NCBI GenBank assembly: GCA_944322585.1
Contig: CALUPB010000001.1
Location: 248,001-312,000, forward strand
Direction: 5' to 3'
Length of the DNA: 64,000 bases
Source: an uncultured Bacteroidales bacterium
Lineage (GTDB): Bacteria > Bacteroidota > Bacteroidia > Bacteroidales > UBA932
The notes below the pieces were generated by a model. The model saw nothing but the letters and a program-made list of their open reading frames with translations. It was not told where the DNA came from and ran no database searches. The translations under genes were made by a program, and so were the position numbers. Shown here one piece after another: positions 34,576 to 43,270 of the stretch (within the stretch, counting starts at the first letter, position 1; every line of letters begins with the position of its first letter).

Positions 34576-36153
34576 CTACCTGTATCTGTTGAATACCTGC
34601 TCTATCATTATCTTCTTGTCCGGATAAAGCTCGACCAGCCTGTCTTTCAGAGCCTGCTTTCCCGACACATCGCTCTGGAGAGCGGCAAATATCTGGGATC
34701 TTGTCAGTCCCCGGTCTTCAAGATACCTGAATATCTGAGGATAGAACCACCACGAGGTACCGTATGCAGGCACGGCTCCTCCGTATCTTTCCTTATGCAT
34801 CATGCTCTCGACATAATAGGCCCACATCTCCCCCACTTCACAGTGGCCGGCATAGATTCCGTCTCCCGTGCCATAGGTCTCCCCTCCAGAGATGAGGAAT
34901 GACTCAAGTATATAGCAGATGTACTGTGTCCAGTAGTCAAGCCCGACCTGCGAGAAATGGCTTGCATGTGCAAGTTCATGTACCACGCTGTCATACAGTT
35001 CCATATAATTTCCGTGATCCTTGGTCCCGATAGTGATGTCGGGAGCGAAGAACTTTATCAGCATCGCATATATCCCGAGATATGACCTCAGTTTGCTGTT
35101 GTCCACCACGGCTCCATGATGGATCATGACAGCACTGCTCGCGGAGAGGGAATTGAACAGCCATATTCTCAGATCTCCCGGAGGAGCTGCGATATTCATG
35201 TCTGACGGTGCGCACCTTGTAATATAATCGTATGCAGCATTGTTCACGACCGCCCTCCTGTACAGCTTGTCATCGCTTGCCTGTGAAACCGTATAGCTGA
35301 TGCCCTGGGCCGGGCCCTTGCCGAGAGTGGAAGTGGAAGCCGGCACGAGAATAAGATTGAACCCTATTGAAAAACCGGCGGAATTCTTGAACACGAGCCT
35401 GTATCTCAACTTGGCCGAATATCTCTTCGGAATAGTGTAATACCCGTCCCTGTCCGTATAGGTCGAAGAAAACTTCACGAATGAATTGCACGAAATCCTG
35501 ACTCCTGCAAGGCCGAACGCCTGCCCTCCGTTTGCATTCTCATCCACTATCGTAATCCTTCCTGAAGGGTTGTATTTCGTAGCCCTGGTCAAGGCATTGC
35601 CGTCAAGCATGTCCTCATTTCCGGTAATCCTGTAGGCCTCCTCCTCCACAGCCGTCCAGTCGATACCGGTCATGGACTTGGTCGTCTCGCTGTTGTCAGC
35701 CAGAAAACATTCGTCAATTATCTCATAACGGATGTCAGGAAACCGGAAATCCTTGTCCACAACTGCATACTGCCACGTTATGTTGTCTTCCCCGACAGAA
35801 GGGTCGTGATAATAATCCCCCTCCGTAACAATCTCGAAATCGAGAGGATGGTCGAGCATTTCGACTCCAAGCCTCTCAAGTTCATCGAACTCTTCCTGGT
35901 CCGCCGGCAGGAACCTGACGTAAAGGTCGGTCGTCTGCACGACATCCCTGGATCTGGTAGGATATACTGCCGCGAAAGCCTTTCTCGCATTCTCGGTAGT
36001 ATAAGGGTTGTCCAGACGGTCTCCCAGCACTATCATGCCGTGCTGCAGGCCGTCATCCCCATAGAGAGAGCCGTTTCCCTCAAAATGCGTCCCTCCCTTG
36101 TCGCATGACACCATAGCAAGTGTCACCGCGAAGATTCCGATAAATTTTTTCAT
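34576..36153 (-). CDS. Secreted zinc metallopeptidase-like lipoprotein heading the fimbrial operon
   Basis: A 525-residue lipoprotein with lipobox VSC (Cys17). A carboxypeptidase-regulatory-like beta domain (about 200-260: GRITIVDENANGG ... YTDRDGYYTIPKRY) precedes the catalytic region with HELAHASH (His392, Glu393, His396); a downstream GEMWAYYVES could supply the third ligand. The protein family is unnamed to me. The gap to the DUF3575 gene is only 5 bp, so it belongs to the fimbrial operon and may process pilins or act on matrix proteins (inference). The upstream extension to 36324 lacks a signal peptide and runs past the -7 box, so 36153 is chosen. Confidence 0.72.
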   Translation of the reverse strand: MKKFIGIFAVTLAMVSCDKGGTHFEGNGSLYGDDGLQHGMIVLGDRLDNPYTTENARKAFAAVYPTRSRDVVQTTDLYVRFLPADQEEFDELERLGVEMLDHPLDFEIVTEGDYYHDPSVGEDNITWQYAVVDKDFRFPDIRYEIIDECFLADNSETTKSMTGIDWTAVEEEAYRITGNEDMLDGNALTRATKYNPSGRITIVDENANGGQAFGLAGVRISCNSFVKFSSTYTDRDGYYTIPKRYSAKLRYRLVFKNSAGFSIGFNLILVPASTSTLGKGPAQGISYTVSQASDDKLYRRAVVNNAAYDYITRCAPSDMNIAAPPGDLRIWLFNSLSASSAVMIHHGAVVDNSKLRSYLGIYAMLIKFFAPDITIGTKDHGNYMELYDSVVHELAHASHFSQVGLDYWTQYICYILESFLISGGETYGTGDGIYAGHCEVGEMWAYYVESMMHKERYGGAVPAYGTSWWFYPQIFRYLEDRGLTRSQIFAALQSDVSGKQALKDRLVELYPDKKIMIEQVFNRYR

Positions 36154-36179
36154 TGGCTCTGTGTTTTTGATTGCAGGGG

Positions 36180-36187
36180 CAAAAGTA
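36180..36187 (-). promoter_or_regulatory. -7 box of the metallopeptidase-fimbrial operon
   Basis: TACTTTTG on the minus strand matches TAnnTTTG, 26 bp before the ATG at 36153. No TTTG is found 19-21 bp further upstream. Confidence 0.5.
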
Positions 36188-36321
36188 CAGAGCAGTATCC
36201 GTGTTCTGAAAAAACAAACGTTTATCTTGCAAAATCGCAGACAGAGCGCCATGGGAAGGCGATTTCCAAATCTCCGGAATGGAATTTCGGCGCGAAAACG
36301 GGGGAAATCCTGCCGACATGT

Positions 36322-36358
36322 CAAAAAATCCCTGTCCTGACATACGCCGGACAGGGAT
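36322..36358 (-). terminator. Terminator after the deoC-OMP pair
   Basis: On the minus strand a 10-bp stem ATCCCTGTCC/GGACAGGGAT (36358-36349 with 36337-36328) is followed by a run of T residues. It lies about 54 nt after the stop of the OMP gene. Confidence 0.85.
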
Positions 36359-36411
36359 AAGGGAATTTATCCGTGTTTTATTTTCCGTGTCACGCCGTCC
36401 ATCGGAAAGGG

Positions 36412-36936
36412 CTATCTCCGCATCTGCGGCAGGACAAACCTGACCCCTACGGCAACGCTCTGAGGGACAAACCGCAACCAGTTCAGGAACTGCAATTTAG
36501 GGCTCCATTCAAAACAGAATACTATCGGTTTCCTTTCAAGGCAATATTCGACTCCTACAGGAAGATCGGCCGACATGAAATACGATATCCGTGTTTTCAT
36601 GGTCTTATTCCAGTGTCCGAACTGTACACCTGCAGAAAGGCCGCCTCCTATATACGGGGAAAGCCGCGCGACTCCCGTTCCGAAACTGTAATGATAGGCC
36701 GCCGATGCTATAAGGAACTGATATTCCGGATAAAACGGATTGACAACACCTACCGTGGCATCAACGGCACTGTGCCGGGAGATGCAATACCTGTAATCGG
36801 CAGCGAACAGATTTCCTATTTTCAGGCCTGCCGAATGCCTGTAATACTGTGCATCCGCATTGCCGGAGAAACAGAAAAGAATGACTCCGGCCAGGACAGC
36901 CGCAAAGGGAAATTTTCCGCACATGGTCGCAATCAT
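36412..36936 (-). CDS. Small outer-membrane beta-barrel protein
   Basis: A 174-residue secreted protein: signal peptide cut near NADA|QYYR, then an eight-strand barrel pattern with SAGLKIGNLFAADYRY, YIGGGLSAGVQFGHW and a closing AVGVRFVLP. OmpW/OmpX-like size; the function is unknown. Its ATG overlaps the deoC stop (TGATG), so it is translationally coupled to deoC. An alternative start is MCGKFPF at 36924. Confidence 0.7.
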   Translation of the reverse strand: MIATMCGKFPFAAVLAGVILFCFSGNADAQYYRHSAGLKIGNLFAADYRYCISRHSAVDATVGVVNPFYPEYQFLIASAAYHYSFGTGVARLSPYIGGGLSAGVQFGHWNKTMKTRISYFMSADLPVGVEYCLERKPIVFCFEWSPKLQFLNWLRFVPQSVAVGVRFVLPQMRR

Positions 36937-37829
36937 CAGAAATAATTGACGGTCTTCTGCTCGACATCGGACATGATGCTGTTTGCCAGACGGCTTACTC
37001 CGAGACGGAACAGAGACTTGTCAAGCCAGTCCTTGCCGAGGATCGTGGAAACAATCGAATAATAGGAGACTGCATCCATTGATGTGGAAATCCCGCCTGC
37101 GGGCTTGAAACCTACCTTTTTGCCGGTCGCTTCATAGTAGCTGCGGATACATTCGCACATCACGTATGCTGCGGCAGGAGTGGCATTCACATCCACCTTC
37201 CCTGTCGATGTCTTTATGAAATCCGCACCCGCTTCCATGGCAAGGAAAGATGCCTCCGCAATCGCTTCCACCGACCCGAGAAGTCCTGTCTCCAGTATGA
37301 CTTTCAGGACAATTTTCCTGCCCTGCAAATCTCCGGCCCTGTCGACCGCATCGCGCAATGTCCGGATCCCGGATGACGCAGTCTCATAATCCCCGTCCAG
37401 GAATGCACTGAGAGCCAGAACGATATCCACCTCATCCGCTCCGTCCGCCACAGCCATCTCACTCTCCTTTACCTTGACTTCTATGAAACTCTGGGATGCG
37501 GGGAAACATCCCGACACCACCGTAACATGCAAATCCTCAGAATTTCTCGTATCCCTTACGACAGATGCGAAATTGGGATATACGCATACGGACGCAGGAA
37601 GCGGATACGACGGATAAGCGGAAGCCAGTCCGTTCACCTTGCCCACGAGTTTCGAAATACCTGACGGAGTGTCATTCGCCCTTAAAGACGTGAGATCCAT
37701 CATGGAAAAGCACTCTTTCAATATGCAGTCTGTCTTTATGACATCCAGATTGGCTGCAATCCTGTCGATATCGTCCCTCATTTTCCCGCTGTCGGGAACA
37801 TATCCGTATTTTTTCAGTAAACCAGTCAT
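36936..37829 (-). CDS. deoC: Deoxyribose-phosphate aldolase
   Basis: A 297-residue class I aldolase cleaving 2-deoxyribose-5-phosphate to glyceraldehyde-3-phosphate and acetaldehyde (nucleoside catabolism). A TIM barrel with KVILETG, the Schiff-base lysine in FIKTSTGK (about residue 210) and the second active-site Lys in GFKPAGG. Length is as in other Bacteroidetes DeoC. Coupled to the downstream OMP gene. Confidence 0.93.
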   Translation of the reverse strand: MTGLLKKYGYVPDSGKMRDDIDRIAANLDVIKTDCILKECFSMMDLTSLRANDTPSGISKLVGKVNGLASAYPSYPLPASVCVYPNFASVVRDTRNSEDLHVTVVSGCFPASQSFIEVKVKESEMAVADGADEVDIVLALSAFLDGDYETASSGIRTLRDAVDRAGDLQGRKIVLKVILETGLLGSVEAIAEASFLAMEAGADFIKTSTGKVDVNATPAAAYVMCECIRSYYEATGKKVGFKPAGGISTSMDAVSYYSIVSTILGKDWLDKSLFRLGVSRLANSIMSDVEQKTVNYF

Positions 37830-37901
37830 ATATTATCATTTAACTTTCATTCAACCCGGTCGTCGTCCAGGCTGAAAAACAAATCCGTCAACATCTGCTT
37901 T

Positions 37902-38663
37902 TCAGCCTCGTATCTGTACATGGAAGCCCTCCTCCACAAGCGGATGCACCAAAGCCGCCATCCGCTCCACCGAAATCTTTTCAAGTCCTTTCTGCGGAGT
38001 CTCCCTGTCTATGGTATAGACCATTACCTCCCTCGGATGCAGCTCCCTTACTATGTCCGTCCATGCCTTGACACTGTCTTCCGCCGAGGAATCGAATCCG
38101 GGACCTTTCAGGAACATGGTCTGGAGGATGAAGTCTCCATCGAACCTCTTCAGGCTGCTGATCACACTATCCAAAGAATATGGACCTGACGGTCTGTTTA
38201 TTACCGCTACTCCGGCATCGGCAGGGGCGTCTATCTTGAGGATCGGATTGTCGACTTTCCTCAAAGCCAGGAAAATTTCCTCTTTGCCCGCCATCGTGGC
38301 ATTCGAGAGGACCGATACCTTCGCTTTCGGGAAATACCTGTTCCGAAGAGCTATGACATCATCTATTATTTCCGGGAAATCCGGATTAAGGGTCGGCTCG
38401 CCGTTCCCTGAAAATGTAATCGAGTCTATACCCGTCCCCGCCTCCCTGCATTCCGCAAGTTTCTTCTCCAGTGCCGTCCTGACATCGGCCGCCTTGGGAA
38501 GCACAGGGGCGGAGACGCGTCCATCCCTGTTCCAGCCGCATTCGCAGTATATACAGTCGAAATTGCACAGCTTCCCGTCACGGGGAAGAAGATTTATCCC
38601 GAGGGAAGATCCTAAACGCCGGCTGTGAATCGGACCGAAAACTATGTCCCCAAATCTTAACAT
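37902..38663 (-). CDS. Radical SAM protein
   Basis: A 253-residue enzyme with the cluster motif C33-x3-C37-x2-C40 (CNFDCIYC), the glycine motif SFSGNGEPTLNPDF, and a conserved start FGPIHSRRLGSSLGINLLP, typical of a widespread Bacteroidetes/Firmicutes radical-SAM group. The reaction is unknown. It lies 27 bp after the amidohydrolase gene, in the pheT-DUF4296-amidohydrolase-radical SAM transcript. Confidence 0.85.
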   Translation of the reverse strand: MLRFGDIVFGPIHSRRLGSSLGINLLPRDGKLCNFDCIYCECGWNRDGRVSAPVLPKAADVRTALEKKLAECREAGTGIDSITFSGNGEPTLNPDFPEIIDDVIALRNRYFPKAKVSVLSNATMAGKEEIFLALRKVDNPILKIDAPADAGVAVINRPSGPYSLDSVISSLKRFDGDFILQTMFLKGPGFDSSAEDSVKAWTDIVRELHPREVMVYTIDRETPQKGLEKISVERMAALVHPLVEEGFHVQIRG

Positions 38664-38690
38664 AATATCATCTCTCTCATTATCCCGCTA

Positions 38691-39878
38691 TCACACCAAT
38701 CTGACGGACCGGCTTCCGGATGTGAGACGCCCGTCTGCGGCAATATCGCTGATACCGACAATGCCGGGCCTCATACCGACAGCGATACGGCCCAGCGTAT
38801 CTTCCTTGCCGAGAAACCTCGCTCCGTTGAGACATGCCCAGGTCAATATCTCTCCTGTCTCCACCTCCGGGAAATTCTCCTGAAGGCAGAACATCTCGCG
38901 GACCATATCCAGACCGTCATTGCTGGAAAGGGAATCCGTCCCTACGCATATATCCAGTCCGAGACGTCTCATCAACGGCACAGGAGGGAGGGTATCATGG
39001 ATAAAGAGGTTGGAAAGGGGGCATACCGCCCAGAAGACATTCTCCATTACTCCAAGGGCAGCCCTTGCGGCCTCCTCTGTCAGACAGACATTGTGCACCA
39101 AAAGCACATGCTCCCCGAACGGGGCAGGATGCACCTCCACCAACCTGTCGATGAAATACATCAGAGACGGTTTTCCGGTCACCGGAGGAAGGCTCATCCC
39201 GGCCCTGCGCCTGTTCTCCGCCATCTCTCCGGTTCCGGAAGCGATCATCTCCTCCTCCTGGGCACTTTCCTGGGAATGATAGGACAGATAACCCGAAGCC
39301 AGACCTTCGGCAGAGGCGGCCGTGACGAGTTCCGGACTCATGGTATAGCAGGCATGAGGGGTTATGGAGGCATCAAGACCGCAGGACACAGCCTCTTCCC
39401 TCAGCGTCCTTGCCCCTTCGATCACCGCCGCACAATCCTCAGGCTCCGTTCCGAAGACCTCTATGAACGTCCTTGTATACATCGGAGAAGATGACTTCAC
39501 CTCAAAACTGTCATCGCAGTTGCTGATATCAGCCATGGCAGAGACTCCTGCACGCCACATACGGTCCATCTCACGGGACAGGGCCATTATCTTTTCCTCC
39601 CGTGAAGAGCTGTCCCTCATTGCATTTATCTGATCGATGAATCCGGCCATCCCGGAACCTTTCCTGAACTTTCCCTTGAGATGGGACAGCTCCACATGGC
39701 AATGGGCATTGACGAAACCCGGTACGACAGCCCCGTGCCATACAACCGGCTCCGATCCGAAATCTTCGCATTCGCCTACGCCGACAACAGTGCCCTCATC
39801 ATCCGTCTCCACGAAGCCGTTCACAATCGGGGCGAACCCGTCAAGAGTATAGATATACTTAGCCGCTATCCTTTTCAT
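38691..39878 (-). CDS. Amidohydrolase (chlorohydrolase / aminodeoxyfutalosine deaminase-like)
   Basis: A 395-residue TIM-barrel metal-dependent deaminase. Metal ligands are visible in NAHCHVELSH (H-x-H), LSYHSQES, LLVHNVCL and GTDSLSSND. Deamination of a purine-type nucleoside (S-adenosylhomocysteine or aminodeoxyfutalosine) is plausible from the family but not certain. The last 4 bases of its open frame overlap the end of DUF4296 (ATGA). Confidence 0.85.
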   Translation of the reverse strand: MKRIAAKYIYTLDGFAPIVNGFVETDDEGTVVGVGECEDFGSEPVVWHGAVVPGFVNAHCHVELSHLKGKFRKGSGMAGFIDQINAMRDSSSREEKIMALSREMDRMWRAGVSAMADISNCDDSFEVKSSSPMYTRTFIEVFGTEPEDCAAVIEGARTLREEAVSCGLDASITPHACYTMSPELVTAASAEGLASGYLSYHSQESAQEEEMIASGTGEMAENRRRAGMSLPPVTGKPSLMYFIDRLVEVHPAPFGEHVLLVHNVCLTEEAARAALGVMENVFWAVCPLSNLFIHDTLPPVPLMRRLGLDICVGTDSLSSNDGLDMVREMFCLQENFPEVETGEILTWACLNGARFLGKEDTLGRIAVGMRPGIVGISDIAADGRLTSGSRSVRLV

Positions 39879-40630
39879 TTCCTTATCAGTTTCCTTGCCG
39901 GGACGGCAGGCCTGCCGTCCGTGACCTTCATCGGAATTCCAGCGTCATTCACCTTGCCGTGACTGGCCGACGATACAGCAGTGACAGTTCCGGCAGCGTC
40001 TTCCGAAGGCTTTTTCTCATCCCTACCCTCAGCGGTATTCCTGTCAACAGCCAGACTGTCCGAAACTTCCCGGACGGCAAGGCTGTCAGTCCGGACGACT
40101 AATTCCGGTCCATAGAAAGCCGAGTCAAGCCATTCCCTTGCATCGAAAAATTCTTTTCCGCCTGCGGAATCCATATAGAAATTCAGGGAATCCTCATATA
40201 TGATTCCAGTATTTCCCACTCCAGTCATAAAGAATATCCTCTCCGGTTCAAAGGCCCAGACCGCATCCTGTGCATCCTCCATGGACTCGAGCAGCTTTTT
40301 CTCGGCCTTCAGCTGACGTATCTCATTCTCGAGTATGGTGGAACTCTCGCGCAGAATTCTGGCATATCTGTCGGCATCCTGTATATAATAGGCCATACTC
40401 GCCCTGTAATCATCTGAAGTGTAGCCGTATTTTTCGAAAATAGGTTCATACACGAGGGAAGTGTCGGCCATGGAACGGTACTTGCGGTCGGAAGCTATCT
40501 GCTGGTCCGCAACAAACATCTCTGCATATATATGCGCCATCTTCTTCCGGGGAATGACTTTCCCTTCCTGTCCGCATGACGTGGACAGGAGCAGCATCAG
40601 AAGAAAGGTATGCAGGATTCCGTTCTTCAT
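39875..40630 (-). CDS. DUF4296 lipoprotein
   Basis: A 251-residue lipoprotein starting MKNGILHTFLLMLLLSTSC (Cys19). The DUF4296 domain (about 25-120) includes KKMAHIYAEMFVADQQI and YEPIFEKYGYTSDDYRASMAYY. A charged low-complexity tail follows. The function is unknown. It starts 1 bp after pheT and overlaps the amidohydrolase gene, so it is tightly coupled. Confidence 0.85.
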   Translation of the reverse strand: MKNGILHTFLLMLLLSTSCGQEGKVIPRKKMAHIYAEMFVADQQIASDRKYRSMADTSLVYEPIFEKYGYTSDDYRASMAYYIQDADRYARILRESSTILENEIRQLKAEKKLLESMEDAQDAVWAFEPERIFFMTGVGNTGIIYEDSLNFYMDSAGGKEFFDAREWLDSAFYGPELVVRTDSLAVREVSDSLAVDRNTAEGRDEKKPSEDAAGTVTAVSSASHGKVNDAGIPMKVTDGRPAVPARKLIRK

Positions 40631-40631
40631 G

Positions 40632-43103
40632 CTATCTCAATGCGGCGCCGAACTCATGGCCGAATGCTGCGAGAAGCTTTTCCATCATTTTCTCCACATC
40701 ATTGTCAGTCAATGTCTTCTCCATATCCTGGAATACGAAACTCAGGGCATACTGTTTCTTGCCTTCAGGGATCTTGTCCCCCCGGTAGACATCGAACAGG
40801 TTCACATGCCTGAGCAGTTTCTTTCCTGTCCTGAAGGCACATTTGCGCAGCGAGGCATAGGAAACGCCCTCGTCAAGCAGCAGCGCCATGTCCCTGCGGA
40901 CTTCAGGGAATTTAGGGAGTTCCCTGTACTGTATCCTGTCCCTTTTCACAAGGGTGAAAAGGGTGTCCCATTGTATTTCAGCCGCATAGACCGGCTGGCG
41001 TATACCGAACCGTCTGCACAGGGCAGGAGCCACCGTCCCCATGACAGCCAGTGTCCGGCCGTCCCCGGGAAGCCTGTATACAAGGCCTTCGGAGAATATG
41101 TCCGAAGGAGCGGCGTCATAGTCCATAGTATTCAGATCGGCACCGAAACGGCGCAGAAGCAGTTCAAGATATCCCTTAAGCTGGAAATAGTCGCTCTTCC
41201 CGTAATCATGGCGCCATCCCTTTTCCGGAGTGCCGGTCATGAACATGGCATAGCACTGGTGCTCGTCGTAGGAATCGACGGTAGAACCGTCCCTGTCCGG
41301 CTTCAGAGAATACACCGCCCCGTACTCGAATGTCTTCATGGAGGTCATCTGCCTGTTGATATTGTATGCAATGACTTCAAGGCCGTTCAGTATAAGAGTC
41401 TGCCTCATCACGTTCAGGTCCGAACTCAGAGGATTGAGTATCCTGACACATTTCTCTTCCGGGAAAGTCTTCAGACCGGTATAATATTCCGACTTCGTGA
41501 GGGAATTGTTCATGGTCTCGACAAAGCCGTTGGATACCAGCAGCGCGGATATTTCGTCACGGATTTCTTCCGGTTCGGGCTTCTGCGTGGCATTCACCGA
41601 CATGCGGACGCCTGCAGGCAGTTCTATGTTATTGTACCCGTATATCCTGAGTATCTCCTCCACCACATCGCACTCCCTGTACACATCCACCATATAGGAC
41701 GGAACGGCGACCTTCGCCCCTCCCGGATGCTTCTCCACGAATTCGTAGGCGAGGTATGAAAGTATCCTTTCAATAGTGTCATGACCGATTTTCTTGCCGA
41801 TGAAAGCCTCTATCCTGTCATAGTCGAGGTCTACCGTCTTCTTCTCAGGCTGCCTGGAAATCACTTTCTGGACTTTGCCGACCACATGGCCTCCGGCAAG
41901 TCCGCATATCAGCAGAGCCGCACGACGGCCTGCCCAGTCGATTATTAACGGATCGGCACCCCTCTCGTACCGGAAAGATGCGTCCGTCTTCAGACCGTGT
42001 CTCTTGGAACTCATCCTGACGGATACAGGGTCGAAGTATGCGCTCTCAAGGAAGACCGTTTCCGTAGACTCTACGGTACCGGATTCCTCCCCTCCGAACA
42101 CTCCTGCAAGACACATCGGTTTTTCGGAATTGGCAATCATGAGGTCTGCTCCCGAAAGGGTCCGCTCCACTCCGTCAAGAGTGACGAATTTTTCTCCCTC
42201 TGCGGCCCTGCGGACGATAACCTTGCCTCCCGCTATCTTCGAAGCATCGAAGGCATGGAGAGGCTGGCCTATCTCCATAAGAACAAAATTGGTGACATCC
42301 ACAACATTGTTGATAGGACGCAGGCCTATGGAAAGCAGTTTCTTCTGGAGCCATTCGGGAGACGGCCCCACCCTGACCCCGGCAATAGTAATTCCGGAAT
42401 ATTCCGGAGCACCGTCCGGAGCCTGCACTTCCACAGGGATCGCCCCGTCCATCTCCTGCCCTCCGGAATAAAGGCCTTCATTCCCTTCCTGGAAAGAAGA
42501 CACGTCCGGGATATTGAGCCGGCACGGAATATCGTTGAGTTTCAGATATGCATACAGGTCACGGGCAACACCGATATGAGAGGCAGCATCCACCCTGTTT
42601 GCCGTCAGTCCTATCTCGATAACGGAATCTGTCTCCAGATGAAGATATTCCCTGGCCGGAGTCCCCACCACGGCATCCGGTTCCAACACCATAATCCCGT
42701 CATGCGACGTGCCGATACCGAGTTCGTCCTCCGCACAGATCATTCCGAAAGAATCCACACCGCGTATTCTCGATTTCTTAATCTTGAAATCCTCACCGAG
42801 GACAGTGCCGACCGTGGCAAGCAGGACTTTCTGTCCGGCAGCCACATTGGGGGCACCGCATACCACCTGAAGCAGCCCGGGGGCACCTGTGTTCACCTTC
42901 GTCACATGAAGATGGTCGGAATCAGGATGATCATAACATTCCACCACCTCAGCGACTATGACACCTTCCAGACCGCCGGGTATCTCTTCGACAGTCTCTA
43001 CGGAATCCACTTCAAGCCCTATGGAAGTCAGGGCATCTGCAATCTGCTGCGGATCAAGGTCGCACTCTATGTAATCCTTCAGCCAGTTGTAAGAAATCTT
43101 CAT
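40632..43103 (-). CDS. pheT: Phenylalanine-tRNA ligase beta subunit
   Basis: An 823-residue subunit of the alpha2-beta2 PheRS. An N-terminal tRNA-binding EMAP-like domain (about 40-150: EVVECYDHPDSDHLHVTKVN), a B3/B4 editing domain (about 215-405, VDVTNFVLMEIGQPLHAFD), B5, and a C-terminal ferredoxin-fold anticodon-binding domain (about 730-823, FPEVRRDMALLLDE). Full length. First gene of the pheT-DUF4296-amidohydrolase-radical SAM operon. Confidence 0.97.
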   Translation of the reverse strand: MKISYNWLKDYIECDLDPQQIADALTSIGLEVDSVETVEEIPGGLEGVIVAEVVECYDHPDSDHLHVTKVNTGAPGLLQVVCGAPNVAAGQKVLLATVGTVLGEDFKIKKSRIRGVDSFGMICAEDELGIGTSHDGIMVLEPDAVVGTPAREYLHLETDSVIEIGLTANRVDAASHIGVARDLYAYLKLNDIPCRLNIPDVSSFQEGNEGLYSGGQEMDGAIPVEVQAPDGAPEYSGITIAGVRVGPSPEWLQKKLLSIGLRPINNVVDVTNFVLMEIGQPLHAFDASKIAGGKVIVRRAAEGEKFVTLDGVERTLSGADLMIANSEKPMCLAGVFGGEESGTVESTETVFLESAYFDPVSVRMSSKRHGLKTDASFRYERGADPLIIDWAGRRAALLICGLAGGHVVGKVQKVISRQPEKKTVDLDYDRIEAFIGKKIGHDTIERILSYLAYEFVEKHPGGAKVAVPSYMVDVYRECDVVEEILRIYGYNNIELPAGVRMSVNATQKPEPEEIRDEISALLVSNGFVETMNNSLTKSEYYTGLKTFPEEKCVRILNPLSSDLNVMRQTLILNGLEVIAYNINRQMTSMKTFEYGAVYSLKPDRDGSTVDSYDEHQCYAMFMTGTPEKGWRHDYGKSDYFQLKGYLELLLRRFGADLNTMDYDAAPSDIFSEGLVYRLPGDGRTLAVMGTVAPALCRRFGIRQPVYAAEIQWDTLFTLVKRDRIQYRELPKFPEVRRDMALLLDEGVSYASLRKCAFRTGKKLLRHVNLFDVYRGDKIPEGKKQYALSFVFQDMEKTLTDNDVEKMMEKLLAAFGHEFGAALR

Positions 43104-43196
43104 ATTGTCCTGATATTATTATCTTATGTCCGGGCGTTTACGGACAGCTGCCGCCCCTCCACTCTTTCTCCGCCACTGCCCTTTCACGCCAATTTG

Positions 43197-43204
43197 CAAA
43201 GATA
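43197..43204 (-). promoter_or_regulatory. -7 box of the pheT operon
   Basis: TATCTTTG on the minus strand, 93 bp before the pheT ATG. A TTTG lies only 14 bp further upstream, which is too near for a standard -33 box. Confidence 0.5.
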
Positions 43205-43270
43205 ATAATTTCTTTCAACAAACCGTCATTGACTCACGCCTTAAGATTTGCTCACATGCAAATTACAGAC

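Noticed and set aside
36154-36324. N-terminal extension of the metallopeptidase from 36324
   Set aside because: It would pass through the -7 box and bury the lipoprotein signal peptide 57 residues deep.
41997-43205. 402-residue plus-strand frame opposite pheT
   Set aside because: pheT is certain on the other strand; the frame is rich in His/Arg/Pro, as expected of a complement shadow.
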